This document shows positions 42,302-51,650 of a DNA stretch of 64,000 nt, one piece after another (the first letter of the stretch is position 1; every line of letters starts with the position of its first letter). Source of the DNA: SIG622 sp045652245 (GTDB taxonomy: Bacteria; Bacillota; Clostridia; Oscillospirales; CAG-382). The stretch spans positions 62,001-126,000 of the forward strand of contig JAZRTY010000023.1 of assembly GCA_045652245.1 (NCBI GenBank). The letters are read 5' to 3'. Position numbers and translations under genes: made by a program. The notes under the pieces are model-generated. The model was not told the origin of the DNA, did not search any database, and was given only the letters and a program-made list of their open reading frames with translations.

Positions 42302-43057
42302 TTACTGAGCAGCTTCAACGATTATTGCAAAATCCTGTGCCTTAAGGGATGCGCCACCGATAAGACCACCGTCAACATTTTCCTTTGCAAGGAGTCCTGC
42401 GCAGTTCTTTGCGTTCATTGATCCACCGTACTGGATAATTGTATTCTGAGCAACCTTTTCGCCGTAAAGACCGATAATAACGTTTCTTACAACACCACAA
42501 GCTTCATCAGCCTGTTCATCTGTTGCAACCTTACCTGTACCAATTGCCCATACAGGCTCGTATGCGATTATAACGTTCTTCATTTGGTCTGCAGATACGC
42601 CCATAAGAGCGATTTTTGTCTGAAGTCCGAGAACTTCATTTGTAATATCCTGTTCTCTTTCGGTGAGCAGCTCGCCGATACAAAGGATTACCTTAAGTCC
42701 TGCGTCAAGAGCTGCAAGCACTCTCTTGTTAACAGTTTCGTTTGTTTCACCGAAATACTGTCTTCTCTCACTGTGACCGATAATTACATATTCAACACCA
42801 AGGTCAAGCAGCATTTCTGCTGAAATTTCACCGGTAAATGCTCCACTTTCTTCAAAGTGAACGTTCTGAGCGCCGATTTTGATGTTTGTTCCCTTTGTAG
42901 CTTCAATTGCATTCTGAAGATTTACAAAAGGTACGCAAGCTACGATGTCACAATTATCCTTTCCTGCAACCATTGGTGCAAGCTTTGAGAGAAACTCTAC
43001 TGTTTCAGTAGGAGTCTTGTTCATTTTCCAGTTTCCTGCAATTACATTTCTTCTCAT
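42302..43057 (-). CDS. tpiA: Triosephosphate isomerase
   Basis: This enzyme interconverts dihydroxyacetone phosphate and glyceraldehyde 3-phosphate. The 251-residue protein has AGNWKMNK (catalytic Lys), the HSERRQ segment (catalytic His), the signature AYEPVWAIGTGKVA (catalytic Glu) and GGSMNAKN. The start at 43057 follows AAAGGA; an in-frame TTG ten codons upstream overlaps this region and was rejected. It lies 71 bases downstream of pgk, forming a glycolytic pair. Confidence 0.97.
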   Translation of the reverse strand: MRRNVIAGNWKMNKTPTETVEFLSKLAPMVAGKDNCDIVACVPFVNLQNAIEATKGTNIKIGAQNVHFEESGAFTGEISAEMLLDLGVEYVIIGHSERRQYFGETNETVNKRVLAALDAGLKVILCIGELLTEREQDITNEVLGLQTKIALMGVSADQMKNVIIAYEPVWAIGTGKVATDEQADEACGVVRNVIIGLYGEKVAQNTIIQYGGSMNAKNCAGLLAKENVDGGLIGGASLKAQDFAIIVEAAQ

Positions 43058-43128
43058 TGTTTTATTTCCTTTCAAAACTATGTTCAAAGGGCAAAGCTAT
43101 GTCGCATTGCCCTCTTTTATTTATCTAA

Positions 43129-44427
43129 TTACTTGTTGTTAAGAGCTGCTATACCGGGAAGTTCCTTGCCTTCAAGGAATTCGAGGGATGCACCGCCACC
43201 TGTTGAGATGTGTGTCATCTTATCAGCAAACCCGAGCTTTTCACAAGCAGCAGCAGAGTCACCACCACCGATAATGGAAATTGCTCCACTTTCAGCAACT
43301 GCCTTTGCTACATCAATTGTACCCTGTGCGAAGTTTGCCCATTCGGAAACGCCCATCGGTCCGTTCCAGATAACTGTTCCGGCACCCTCAATTGACTTTG
43401 CGAAAAGTTCTCTTGTCTTCTCACCAATATCAAGTCCCATCCAGCCGTCCGGAATAGAATCAGAGTAAATTCTCATAAATGTTGTGTTTTCATCATATTC
43501 CTTACCGATAACGTTATCAACAGGGAGAAGGAAGTTTACACCCTTTGCTCTTGCCTTGTCAAGCATTGACTTTGCAAGCTCGAGCTTATCGTCCTCACAG
43601 ATTGATGTACCGATATCATTTCCGAGAGCCTTGAAGAAGGTGTAAGCCATACCACCACCGATAATGAGTGTATCAACCTTATCAATGAGGTTTTCAATAA
43701 CACCGATTTTGTCAGAAACCTTAGCACCACCAAGGATTGCAACAAGAGGTCTCTTGGGGTCTGCAAGTGCTGTACCCATAACCTCGATTTCCTTCTGGAT
43801 AAGGTATCCGCAAGCTGCGTCTTTTATAAATTCTGTAACACCTGCAGTTGAGCTGTGTGCTCTGTGAGCAGAACCGAATGCGTCATTTACATAGCAATCA
43901 GCAAACTGTGCAAGTTCCTTTGAGAAAGAGGGGTCGTTCTTTGTTTCTCTTGCATCGAAACGAACGTTCTCAAGAAGTACAGCTTCGCCTTCCTTGAGAG
44001 CTGCTACCTTTGCCTTTGCATCTTCACCGATAATATCGGTTGCAAATGTTACCTTGCCACCGAGAAGCTCGTTAAGTCTTTTTGCAACAGGTGCAAGAGT
44101 AAACTTTACCGGGTCTTCCTTTGCTGCCTTTTCAAGCATCTTAGCCTTAGCTTCTGCCTGTTCTGCTTCGGGAAGTGCTTCGATTTTTGCCTTTTCCTTC
44201 TTTGTAAGTCCGAAGCCTTCTGTTAAAACTGCGTGAGGTTTACCCATGTGGGAAGTGAGAATTACCTTTGCTCCATTATCAAGAAGGTACTTGATTGTAG
44301 GAATTGCACTTACAATTCTCTTGTCACTTGTAATTACGCCGTCCTTGAGCGGTACGTTGAAATCGCAACGAACAAGAACTCTTTTGCCACGTACTTCGAT
44401 GTCTTCTACTGTCTTTTTGTTAAGCAT
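43129..44427 (-). CDS. pgk: Phosphoglycerate kinase
   Basis: This enzyme makes ATP from 1,3-bisphosphoglycerate. The 432-residue protein has RVLVRCDFNVPLKDG, LTSHMGKPHAVLT, LLENVRFDARETKND and the C-terminal STGGGASLEFLEGKELPG. It is about 35 residues longer than typical because of a charged insertion after the HMGKP motif (LTKKEKAKIEALPEAEQ), seen in some clostridial and other PGKs. tpiA follows. Confidence 0.97.
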   Translation of the reverse strand: MLNKKTVEDIEVRGKRVLVRCDFNVPLKDGVITSDKRIVSAIPTIKYLLDNGAKVILTSHMGKPHAVLTEGFGLTKKEKAKIEALPEAEQAEAKAKMLEKAAKEDPVKFTLAPVAKRLNELLGGKVTFATDIIGEDAKAKVAALKEGEAVLLENVRFDARETKNDPSFSKELAQFADCYVNDAFGSAHRAHSSTAGVTEFIKDAACGYLIQKEIEVMGTALADPKRPLVAILGGAKVSDKIGVIENLIDKVDTLIIGGGMAYTFFKALGNDIGTSICEDDKLELAKSMLDKARAKGVNFLLPVDNVIGKEYDENTTFMRIYSDSIPDGWMGLDIGEKTRELFAKSIEGAGTVIWNGPMGVSEWANFAQGTIDVAKAVAESGAISIIGGGDSAAACEKLGFADKMTHISTGGGASLEFLEGKELPGIAALNNK

Positions 44428-44548
44428 AACTTGTCCTTTCCTTCTCCGACCAAAAGTCGGTGCAAGATCTTCACCTTGCTTTTATGAATATTTTAATAAC
44501 TGAATTATAGCAGCTGTGTCAATATTTTAACAAACTGCACCAAATGAC

Positions 44549-44577
44549 ATTATAGCATATTATTTCCACTTTTTCAA
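44549..44577 (-). promoter_or_regulatory. sigma-A promoter of pgk-tpiA
   Basis: On the minus strand TTGAAA (44572-44577) and TATAAT (44549-44554) are 17 bases apart. The 120-base leader contains two small stems (GCAAG/CTTGC and CCGAC/GTCGG) before the ribosome-binding site. Confidence 0.78.
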
Positions 44578-44671
44578 GTCGTGGAGTAAAATTTTATATT
44601 TTTTTACAATTTGTACAATATGTTAGCAAAAATTCCTTCGACTTTGAGCCTGTCCTCTCCTTTGTCGATAC

Positions 44672-44700
44672 TTGACAACACAGAAATTTTGTTGTATAAT
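44672..44700 (+). promoter_or_regulatory. Consensus sigma-A promoter of the zinc-ribbon gene
   Basis: TTGACA (44672-44677) and TATAAT (44695-44700), both exact, with 17-bp spacing. It lies inside an open upstream extension of the next gene, which supports the later start codon. Confidence 0.88.
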
Positions 44701-44764
44701 ATATCTGTATAAATTTGTGAAAAATTGTCGAAGTTTAAATTATTTGTCAAGAAAGGACCGAGTT

Positions 44765-46624
44765 ATGAAGCTATTTGCAAGACAGCCAAAAGTTGCCTGC
44801 CCAAGATGCAAGACTCTCCATAATATAAATCCGGAAAATACCTGCCCTGTTTGCGGCACAAAATACAAGCTTCCCCCTGAAGCTGTTAAAAACGTCACTG
44901 AAGAACGCACCTCTTCTGTAGGTAATATAACAGAATCCATCTCATCAAAATTCAGACTACTTATTCAGGGCATCAAAAATATGAAGCAGAAAACAAAACG
45001 CCTGATTCGGCTGTTTGCTTCTCTTTTTGCTGTTATTGTTTTGTTCCTTGTGGTTATAATTCTTTGTTTTTCCGACAAGGAGCCTTTAATTTTTAATGCA
45101 AGCAAGCTTTCAAATCAGCCCCTGTTTTATTACACAACAGATAATAACCTCAACTGCCTTTTCCCGAATGGTAAAAATGTCGAAATCGGTACAGGTGTTT
45201 TGCGTGATTATTCTGCTTCAAATGACGGAAAAAGTGTTTATCTGACTTTTTCGGGCGAGTTTGAGCTGGATCATACCTCATATTCAGGGCCTACAGCGTC
45301 AAATCATCTGCTTTCAATAGAAAACTTCGAGAAAGTGCGCTACATATACGATAACCCCGACTCTGTTCCGGAAATTCTGTGTGGTGGAAATAACGAATAT
45401 CTTTATATTCTCAACAATCTTGGTGGAGAATCGGATTTTCGTGAACTGGCTCTGATAAAAAAGAACGACGAGCCGTTAAACATTTCCAACGGTGTAAAGG
45501 AAGTTGCAATATCCCCTAACGGACATTACGTACTTTTCAGTATCGACGACAACGGTGCTTCAAAGCTTCTTACATACAACACAAAAACAGGTAAAACCGA
45601 AAATCCCGGTATAAAGAATGCAACTCCCCTGTCTATTGATAACAAGGGTGAGTATCTTATCTATGCTAAAAAGGACAGCACTAATACTATGAGTATCGTT
45701 GCTGAAAAAACCACCTCTGAACGTGTTGAAATCCCTGTTATCACCGATACAAGCTTCAGCCGGATAATCTTTTCACAGGACAGAAGAAGTCTTGCACTTG
45801 AATATTCCGACAGAACAACCTTCTATACCTGTGGCTCGGATACCTATTCAACCGTTTTGACTTATGACGGTTCACTTTTCGGCTACAATATCGACGAGAA
45901 TGCAGATTACAATATTATCACCATTACAGAAATTCCCGAAATATCCGGCGCCTTTGGTGCAGAGCTGCTTCCCTACTATTTCTTTGATAAGGAAAGGCAA
46001 GGAATTTACTGTGTAGAAAAAGACGGAGCAAAGATGCCTGTATTTGACAGGACTTTTGAACAAGTCAAAATTTCAGAAAACGGATATGCTGCTTTTGTTT
46101 CGGAAGGAATACTTTATTCAGGTAAGCTTTCGGTAAAATCACCTGACCTTTGTGAAATAATGCAAATGACAGATATGACACTTCGTGATATTTCAAGTGA
46201 CGGTAAGCACATCTATTTAAGTGATCTTGACGGAAACTTATTCTCTGTAAGATACGGAAAGAAGAATGATACTCCCGTGAAGGTGTTTGTTGACCCTGAT
46301 GTTATCAGTTTTTCTGAGGACGGTAAAAAGCTTCTTATTGTAAGTGACGGTCTGCTTTCAATCATCAAGGGCAGTAAAGTAACTACGGTCTGTGACGGAA
46401 TAGTTCCGGAATGCACCGTGAAGGTTGACGGCAATCTGTCACATTTTATATACGCTAAAGCTCAGTACAGCTACGGCGAAAAGACAGACGAGCTTGGTCT
46501 TTACATTTACAAAAACGGAAACTCAAAGCTTATAACCGATAACTTCAAATCTATGCTAAATAAAGTAAGTGACAGAATTGATATTACTGCTTCCTACTAC
46601 ACAGACACGGGAATTGAATATTAA
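44765..46624 (+). CDS. Membrane protein with zinc ribbon and extracytoplasmic propeller-like domain
   Basis: The 619-residue protein starts with a cytoplasmic zinc ribbon (CPRC at 12-15, CPVC at 27-30), then a basic stretch and one membrane span (about 80-102). About 510 extracytoplasmic residues follow. That region has repeating blocks resembling TolB/WD-like blades (SNDGKSVYLTFSG, SPNGHYVLFSIDDNG, SEDGKKLLIVSDG, SSDGKHIYLSDLDG). I do not recognise a named family. The start used has AGAAAGGA upstream; an ATG 31 codons earlier lies within the promoter. A signalling or envelope-sensing role is possible but unproven. It heads the operon with dCMP deaminase. Confidence 0.75.
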   Translation: MKLFARQPKVACPRCKTLHNINPENTCPVCGTKYKLPPEAVKNVTEERTSSVGNITESISSKFRLLIQGIKNMKQKTKRLIRLFASLFAVIVLFLVVIILCFSDKEPLIFNASKLSNQPLFYYTTDNNLNCLFPNGKNVEIGTGVLRDYSASNDGKSVYLTFSGEFELDHTSYSGPTASNHLLSIENFEKVRYIYDNPDSVPEILCGGNNEYLYILNNLGGESDFRELALIKKNDEPLNISNGVKEVAISPNGHYVLFSIDDNGASKLLTYNTKTGKTENPGIKNATPLSIDNKGEYLIYAKKDSTNTMSIVAEKTTSERVEIPVITDTSFSRIIFSQDRRSLALEYSDRTTFYTCGSDTYSTVLTYDGSLFGYNIDENADYNIITITEIPEISGAFGAELLPYYFFDKERQGIYCVEKDGAKMPVFDRTFEQVKISENGYAAFVSEGILYSGKLSVKSPDLCEIMQMTDMTLRDISSDGKHIYLSDLDGNLFSVRYGKKNDTPVKVFVDPDVISFSEDGKKLLIVSDGLLSIIKGSKVTTVCDGIVPECTVKVDGNLSHFIYAKAQYSYGEKTDELGLYIYKNGNSKLITDNFKSMLNKVSDRIDITASYYTDTGIEY

Positions 46625-46644
46625 ACGAAAGGTTAAAATTTAAA

Positions 46645-47136
46645 ATGAGTGAAAGAATAAGTAAAGAAAATTATTACCTTGATATAGCTTGTACTGTTGC
46701 CTCAAGAGGTACTTGTCTACGCAAAAAATACGGTGCTATAATCGTTAAAAATGATGTAATTGTATCAACAGGCTATGTTGGAGCGCCACGTGGCAGACAG
46801 AACTGTATTGATATGGGACACTGCACAAGAGAGACTCTTAATATCCCCAGAGGTGAAAGATACGAGCTTTGCCGTTCTGTACACGCAGAAGCGAATGCAA
46901 TAATTTCAGCTTCCCGTGAACAGATGCTGGGTGCAACTATGTACCTTTGTGGTATAGACTGTAAGACAGGTGCACTCGTTGCAGATGCGTGCTGTTGTCA
47001 GATGTGTAAGCGACTTGTAATAAATGCCGGAATCGAAAAGGTTATCGTCAGAAATACCGACAAGGAATTTACAGTATACAATGTTCAGGACTGGATAACC
47101 GATGACGACAGTATCGGTGGAAAGCTCGGTTATTGA
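46645..47136 (+). CDS. dCMP deaminase-like protein (ComEB family)
   Basis: The 163-residue zinc-dependent deaminase carries HAEANAI (zinc His and catalytic Glu) and the CCQMCKRLVINAGI cysteines (CxxC). dCMP deaminase converts dCMP to dUMP for thymidylate synthesis. Family assignment is firm; the exact nucleotide substrate is inferred. Preceded by GAAAGG, close to the upstream stop. Confidence 0.88.
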   Translation: MSERISKENYYLDIACTVASRGTCLRKKYGAIIVKNDVIVSTGYVGAPRGRQNCIDMGHCTRETLNIPRGERYELCRSVHAEANAIISASREQMLGATMYLCGIDCKTGALVADACCCQMCKRLVINAGIEKVIVRNTDKEFTVYNVQDWITDDDSIGGKLGY

Positions 47137-47151
47137 TATTCAGGAAAGGCA

Positions 47152-47580
47152 ATGACTTTGAAAAAAATTTTATTTGTCTGTACGGGTAATACCTGCAGAA
47201 GTCCTATGGCTCAGGCACTTTTTAATAAAAAGGCACATGAAAACGGCATTCCTGCAAAAGCTCTTTCGGCAGGTCTTTCTGCTTCTGGCGAAAATGCAAG
47301 CGAAAACGCAGTAAAAGCTCTTGAAAAGTACGGAATAAAAGGGTTTTCGCATATATCTCAGAATGTGTCCGAAGAGCTTATTTCCGACTGCGATTATGTT
47401 ATCGGGATAAGTAGCAGGCACGCAGAAATCCTTGTGTCTCTTTTTCCGAAGTATTCCGATAAAATCTATTCCTTCCCTGCCGACATTTCCGACCCTTACG
47501 GTGCAAATCTTGATGTGTATCTTGAAACCTGTTCGGAAATATGCGACGGAATCGATATAATTCTGAAAGAAATAGTGTAA
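47152..47580 (+). CDS. Low-molecular-weight phosphatase, YwlE-like
   Basis: The 142-residue protein has the active-site loop FVCTGNTCRSPMA near the N terminus and the general-acid segment DISDPYG. Thr in CTGNTCRS, rather than Ile or Leu, is the feature known to favour phosphoarginine in Bacillus YwlE, so a protein-arginine phosphatase is likely. It lies between dCMP deaminase and rimI in one operon. No arginine kinase mcsB is in view. Confidence 0.85.
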   Translation: MTLKKILFVCTGNTCRSPMAQALFNKKAHENGIPAKALSAGLSASGENASENAVKALEKYGIKGFSHISQNVSEELISDCDYVIGISSRHAEILVSLFPKYSDKIYSFPADISDPYGANLDVYLETCSEICDGIDIILKEIV

Positions 47581-47586
47581 AATGTT

Positions 47587-48033
47587 ATGGAAATAAAAAT
47601 TGAAAAGCTTTCCCCCTATCACATTGACGGACTGTGCGAGATTGAAAACGCCTGTTTTTCCGAGCCCTGGTCAAGAAACTCTCTTGCAGCACTTACAGAA
47701 TGTGATTATGCAGTATATTTTGTTGCAACAGATGAAAAAGACCGGGTATGTGGTTACTGTGGGATGTACACCTCCTTTGAGGTAGGGGCAATTAACAATG
47801 TAGGAGTCCTTCCGGAATACAGAAGAAACGGAATTGCCGACAAATTATTGTCCGAGCTTATTTCATACTCGAAAAACAACGGCATCACACTTATAACTCT
47901 TGAGGTTCGCTCCTCTAACACCGGCGCTATAGCTCTTTACGAAAAGCACAGCTTTTCTCTTGTAGGAGTCAGGAAGAATTACTACAAAAAGCCTACAGAA
48001 GATGCTCTGCTTTATAATCTTGAAATCAAATAA
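47587..48033 (+). CDS. rimI: Ribosomal protein bS18-alanine N-acetyltransferase
   Basis: The 148-residue GNAT protein has the CoA-binding loop VLPEYRRNGIADKLL and the RSSNTGAIALYEKHSF segment found in RimI. FSEPWSRNSL near the start is also typical. RimI commonly lies next to tsaD, as here. It starts six bases after the previous stop with a weak ribosome-binding site, suggesting coupling. Confidence 0.92.
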   Translation: MEIKIEKLSPYHIDGLCEIENACFSEPWSRNSLAALTECDYAVYFVATDEKDRVCGYCGMYTSFEVGAINNVGVLPEYRRNGIADKLLSELISYSKNNGITLITLEVRSSNTGAIALYEKHSFSLVGVRKNYYKKPTEDALLYNLEIK

Positions 48034-48065
48034 CCTGATATCCCCGAAAGGAAACCCTTATTTTT

Positions 48066-49121
48066 ATGAAAATTTTATCGATAGAATCCTCTTGTGATGA
48101 AACCTGTGCTGCTGTCGTTGAGGATGGCAGATATATTCTTTCAAATATAGTGGCATCGCAAATAGAAACCCACGCACTTTACGGTGGAGTTGTTCCCGAA
48201 ATTGCTTCACGTGCTCATTCCGAGGCAATCAGCAGTGTTTGTGAACAGGCACTGACAGAAGCCAAGGTCACAATGAAGGATATTGATGCAGTTGCAGTTA
48301 CCAACTGTCCGGGACTTATCGGTGCACTTTTAGTAGGTGTAAACTTTGCCAAAAGCCTTGCTTTCGCATATAACAAGCCTCTTATTCCGGTACATCACAT
48401 AAAAGCACATATTGCAGCACTCTACACAGTTTATAATGGTGAAAACGACAGCGAAAAGCTTGAGCCTCCCTTTGTAGCACTTGTAGCAAGTGGTGGTCAT
48501 ACATCACTTATAAACGTTAAAACATATGTAGATTTTGAAATTTTGGGTACGACACGAGATGATGCTGCAGGCGAATGCTTTGATAAAATCGCAAGACTTC
48601 TCGGTTTTCCGTATCCGGGTGGTGCTAAAATGGATAAGGCTGCTTATGACGGGGACAGCGAAAGATACAAATTCTCTGATGCTCATGTGAAGGATGCTCC
48701 ACTTGATTTTTCTTTTTCTGGACTTAAAACAAGTGCAGTAAACGCACTTCACACAGCGCAGCAAAAGGGAGAAGAAATAAATATTACAGATTTTTCTGCT
48801 TCCTTTACAAAGGCAGTTGTACACGCAATTATATCAAGAATTGAGCTTTTATTTAAGGACAGAGAAAAATTCTCTTCAAAAAAACTTGCAATTGCAGGTG
48901 GAGTTGCAGCTAACAGTCATCTTAGAACTGCTCTTACTTCTCTTTGCCAAAAGTACGATGTCACACTTTATCTGCCGCCAAAGCATCTGTGTGGTGATAA
49001 CGGTGTTATGACAGGTGCACAAGGATATTATGAATATATAAACACACCGGTTGAAAATCACGGCATTTTCTTTGATACTTCACTTAATGCATATGCAACC
49101 AAGGATTGCGACAAAAGATAA
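48066..49121 (+). CDS. tsaD: tRNA threonylcarbamoyladenosine transferase TsaD
   Basis: TsaD transfers threonylcarbamoyl to A37 of ANN-decoding tRNAs, together with TsaB and TsaE. The 351-residue ASKHA-fold protein has LSIESSCDETCAAVV, the metal ligands HHIKAH, LVASGGHT and AIAGGVAANSHLR. Length is normal. tsaB and tsaE are not in the window. Confidence 0.97.
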   Translation: MKILSIESSCDETCAAVVEDGRYILSNIVASQIETHALYGGVVPEIASRAHSEAISSVCEQALTEAKVTMKDIDAVAVTNCPGLIGALLVGVNFAKSLAFAYNKPLIPVHHIKAHIAALYTVYNGENDSEKLEPPFVALVASGGHTSLINVKTYVDFEILGTTRDDAAGECFDKIARLLGFPYPGGAKMDKAAYDGDSERYKFSDAHVKDAPLDFSFSGLKTSAVNALHTAQQKGEEINITDFSASFTKAVVHAIISRIELLFKDREKFSSKKLAIAGGVAANSHLRTALTSLCQKYDVTLYLPPKHLCGDNGVMTGAQGYYEYINTPVENHGIFFDTSLNAYATKDCDKR

Positions 49122-49148
49122 ATAAAGATATATTGAAAGGTAAAATCC

Positions 49149-49817
49149 ATGAATAATCAAGATAACAAGAACAAAAAACAAATCTCCTCTGCTGTAATTA
49201 ACAGACTTCCGAGATATTACAGATACCTGCGTGAGCTGATACGTGCAGGTATTATGAGAATTTCCTCAAAGGACCTGGCGCAAAGAATGGATGTAACGGC
49301 GTCTCTTATCCGTCAGGACCTTAACTGTTTTGGTGGCTTTGGTCAGCAAGGGTATGGTTATAACGTAAAACACCTTTACGGTGAGATTTCAAATATTCTG
49401 GGTGTGGAAAATCATTACAGTGCAATTATTATCGGTATGGGTAATCTCGGCAGAGCTCTTGCAAACAATCCTCTTTTCGAAAAGAGAAATGTATCTATAA
49501 AGGGACTTTTTGATATTGCTCCTGATGTAATAGGCACAAAAATTGCAGGTCTCACGGTTGACGATATGAAAAATGTCAGCAAATTCTGTGCTGACAACAA
49601 AATTGATATTGCAGTTCTGACGTTACCTAAACAGGAAGCTCCGGCAGCAGCAAAGCTGCTTGCCCAGGCAGGTATACGTGGTTTCTGGAACTTTTCAAAC
49701 ATGGAATTGAGCCTTCCTGATTTCAATGTAAAAATCGAGAACATTCATCTTGGCGATACTCTTATGACTCTTTGCTATGAGCTTGCAAAAGAAGACAGCG
49801 AAAAGAAGAAAAAGTAA
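49149..49817 (+). CDS. rex: Redox-sensing transcriptional repressor Rex
   Basis: Rex represses fermentation and respiration genes and releases DNA when NADH is high. The 222-residue protein has an N-terminal winged helix (IRQDLNCFGGFGQQGYGY) and a Rossmann domain with GMGNLGRAL, and a C-terminal helix for domain swapping. It often sits near tsaD in Clostridia. Followed by a terminator. Confidence 0.97.
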   Translation: MNNQDNKNKKQISSAVINRLPRYYRYLRELIRAGIMRISSKDLAQRMDVTASLIRQDLNCFGGFGQQGYGYNVKHLYGEISNILGVENHYSAIIIGMGNLGRALANNPLFEKRNVSIKGLFDIAPDVIGTKIAGLTVDDMKNVSKFCADNKIDIAVLTLPKQEAPAAAKLLAQAGIRGFWNFSNMELSLPDFNVKIENIHLGDTLMTLCYELAKEDSEKKKK

Positions 49818-49916
49818 ATTACATAAGCAAAGCAATTCTGAAACATGCAGTCTGAAAATCTACGGTGATGAGAATCCGTCAAGAAACGAGAATTGTATAT
49901 AGCATAAAAACTAAAC

Positions 49917-49943
49917 AAAAAAACGGCGCAGGAGCCGTTTTTC
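49917..49943. terminator. Terminator between rex and the DUF6062 gene
   Basis: AAACGGC / GCCGTTTTT with loop GCAGGA, preceded by A-rich and followed by T-rich sequence, so usable from both sides. Confidence 0.82.
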
Positions 49944-49966
49944 TGATTATTCTTACATTATGTATT

Positions 49967-50668
49967 TTATTTCATATCCTTCCAGTCGTCACTGCAAAGG
50001 AAGGTAATTGCACGTTCAACTGCGTCCTTTGAGTCTCCCCACGGTTCTTGGTCATAACGGTAGTCGAACTTCTTGCAGAACCAGGAAACATCACCCGAGA
50101 GCTTTTCAAGATACCTTGTCTGAAGCTCATTTATATCCTCTAAAAAATCAGGATAAAGTTTTTTTGGAAGATGCTTTTGTGCTGTACGCAAAAAGGTTCT
50201 GTAATGCTCAAGGCATATGTACGGCTGATTTTTAAGGTAGGCTCTGAACTGTTTTTCCCTCTCCCAAAGGTATACGGCAGTTACAAACATCTTTGATATT
50301 TTCCCTTCGATTCTGTCGCAGACATAGCAGGAATCCGAGAGCGTATCAATATTCTCTGCTGCACGCAAGCCCGAATCACGACACAAAATTGACGGCTTTG
50401 CAGAAACCTTGCTTCGTATATGTTCCAGGTGACTTTCAAGCATAAGCCCCATTCCGAGTCTGTTTTTCATAGTGAACATTTTAGCAAAATGACGGGAACA
50501 GAAGCCCTTTTTATTCGTTTCTATCCGTATGTCCGGCTCCATCATTGATGCACCCAGAATTAAATCAAGTTCAGCCTCTTCAAGCTCACGGAAAAGCGTG
50601 CAAAAAGGACAGCCGTCTGCCTTTTCAAATGCCATATTGACAGGTATGGTATATATTTTTTCATCCAT
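49967..50668 (-). CDS. DUF6062-family protein
   Basis: The 233-residue protein has three Cys pairs: CPFC (about 20-23), CYVC (about 118) and scattered CSRHF and CLEHYRTF motifs. The last two, each Cys with a following His, suggest metal binding. This matches clostridial DUF6062 proteins of unknown function. Monocistronic with its own promoter, convergent with rex. Confidence 0.75.
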   Translation of the reverse strand: MDEKIYTIPVNMAFEKADGCPFCTLFRELEEAELDLILGASMMEPDIRIETNKKGFCSRHFAKMFTMKNRLGMGLMLESHLEHIRSKVSAKPSILCRDSGLRAAENIDTLSDSCYVCDRIEGKISKMFVTAVYLWEREKQFRAYLKNQPYICLEHYRTFLRTAQKHLPKKLYPDFLEDINELQTRYLEKLSGDVSWFCKKFDYRYDQEPWGDSKDAVERAITFLCSDDWKDMK

Positions 50669-50700
50669 AATAATTCACTCCTAAATAGTATTACAGTACT

Positions 50701-50728
50701 ATTTTATCACAAACAGAAAATAATTCAA
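50701..50728 (-). promoter_or_regulatory. Promoter of the DUF6062 gene
   Basis: On the minus strand TTGAAT (50723-50728) and TAAAAT (50701-50706) have a 16-bp spacer. Confidence 0.6.
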
Positions 50729-50772
50729 GTGGAATATATAAATAAAGTCTGAATTTAATTATTGGTAACAAA

Positions 50773-51642
50773 ATGAATACATTACAAAGTAATATAATTT
50801 TTGAAAACAACAAAACACTTCTACGGGGACAAAATGATTTTATTCCCGAACAAATCTTTGACTGCGGTCAATGCTTTCGGTTTGATAAAAAAAGCGACGG
50901 AAGCTATTTCGGTGTCGCAAAGGGGAAATACATACAGGTTACACAGAAAAACGGCGATATAATCCTTGAAAATTGTACAAAGGATGACTTTGAAAAAATC
51001 TTCTCTGATTTTTTTGACCTATCCTTTGACTACTCGCAGGCAAGGAAAACACTTAATATTGATAATACTCTTGCAAAGGCCTCTGATTTCGGAAAGGGTA
51101 TCCGTATTCTTCATCAGGACGAATGGGAGACTCTTTGTTCTTTCATAATAAGCCAGAACAACAATATTCCGAGAATCAAGGGGATTATAAAAAATCTCTG
51201 TCGCACCTATGGTAAAGAAATTTACACAACCGAAGATGGTGAAAAGCACTATTCCTTTCCGGATGCTGAAACTGTAGCAATGGCAGGAATTTCCGGCATG
51301 GCAGATTTGCGTTGCGGATTTCGTGCAAAGTACATATATGATGCAGCTTCAAAGGTTGCAAGCGGTGAAATAGACCTGTCACTTCCCTACTCACTGTCAT
51401 ACGGTGATGCCTGCAGTTATCTTATGCAAATCAAGGGTGTCGGACTCAAGGTTGCCTCGTGTGTATGCCTTTTTGCATACCGTAAATATGATGCTTTCCC
51501 GGTCGACGTATGGGTTAAGAGAATACTCGACAAGTACTATGACGGCAAGGTGAGCGCCGAATACTTCGGAGAGTACGCAGGACTTGCGCAACAGTATCTT
51601 TTTTACTATGAAAGATGCGAAAATAATATTTATTTGAATTAG
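50773..51642 (+). CDS. 8-oxoguanine DNA glycosylase (OGG-like, HhH-GPD)
   Basis: The 289-residue protein matches the OGG1-like group: FDCGQCFRFDKKSDGS in the N-terminal domain, FIISQNNNIPRIKGII, and the HhH motif IKGVGLKVASCVCLFAY with the catalytic Lys. The catalytic Asp is in AFPVDVWVKRIL. It removes oxidised guanine from DNA. A zinc-ribbon protein gene follows after eight bases. Confidence 0.9.
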   Translation: MNTLQSNIIFENNKTLLRGQNDFIPEQIFDCGQCFRFDKKSDGSYFGVAKGKYIQVTQKNGDIILENCTKDDFEKIFSDFFDLSFDYSQARKTLNIDNTLAKASDFGKGIRILHQDEWETLCSFIISQNNNIPRIKGIIKNLCRTYGKEIYTTEDGEKHYSFPDAETVAMAGISGMADLRCGFRAKYIYDAASKVASGEIDLSLPYSLSYGDACSYLMQIKGVGLKVASCVCLFAYRKYDAFPVDVWVKRILDKYYDGKVSAEYFGEYAGLAQQYLFYYERCENNIYLN

Positions 51643-51650
51643 GAGTTACA

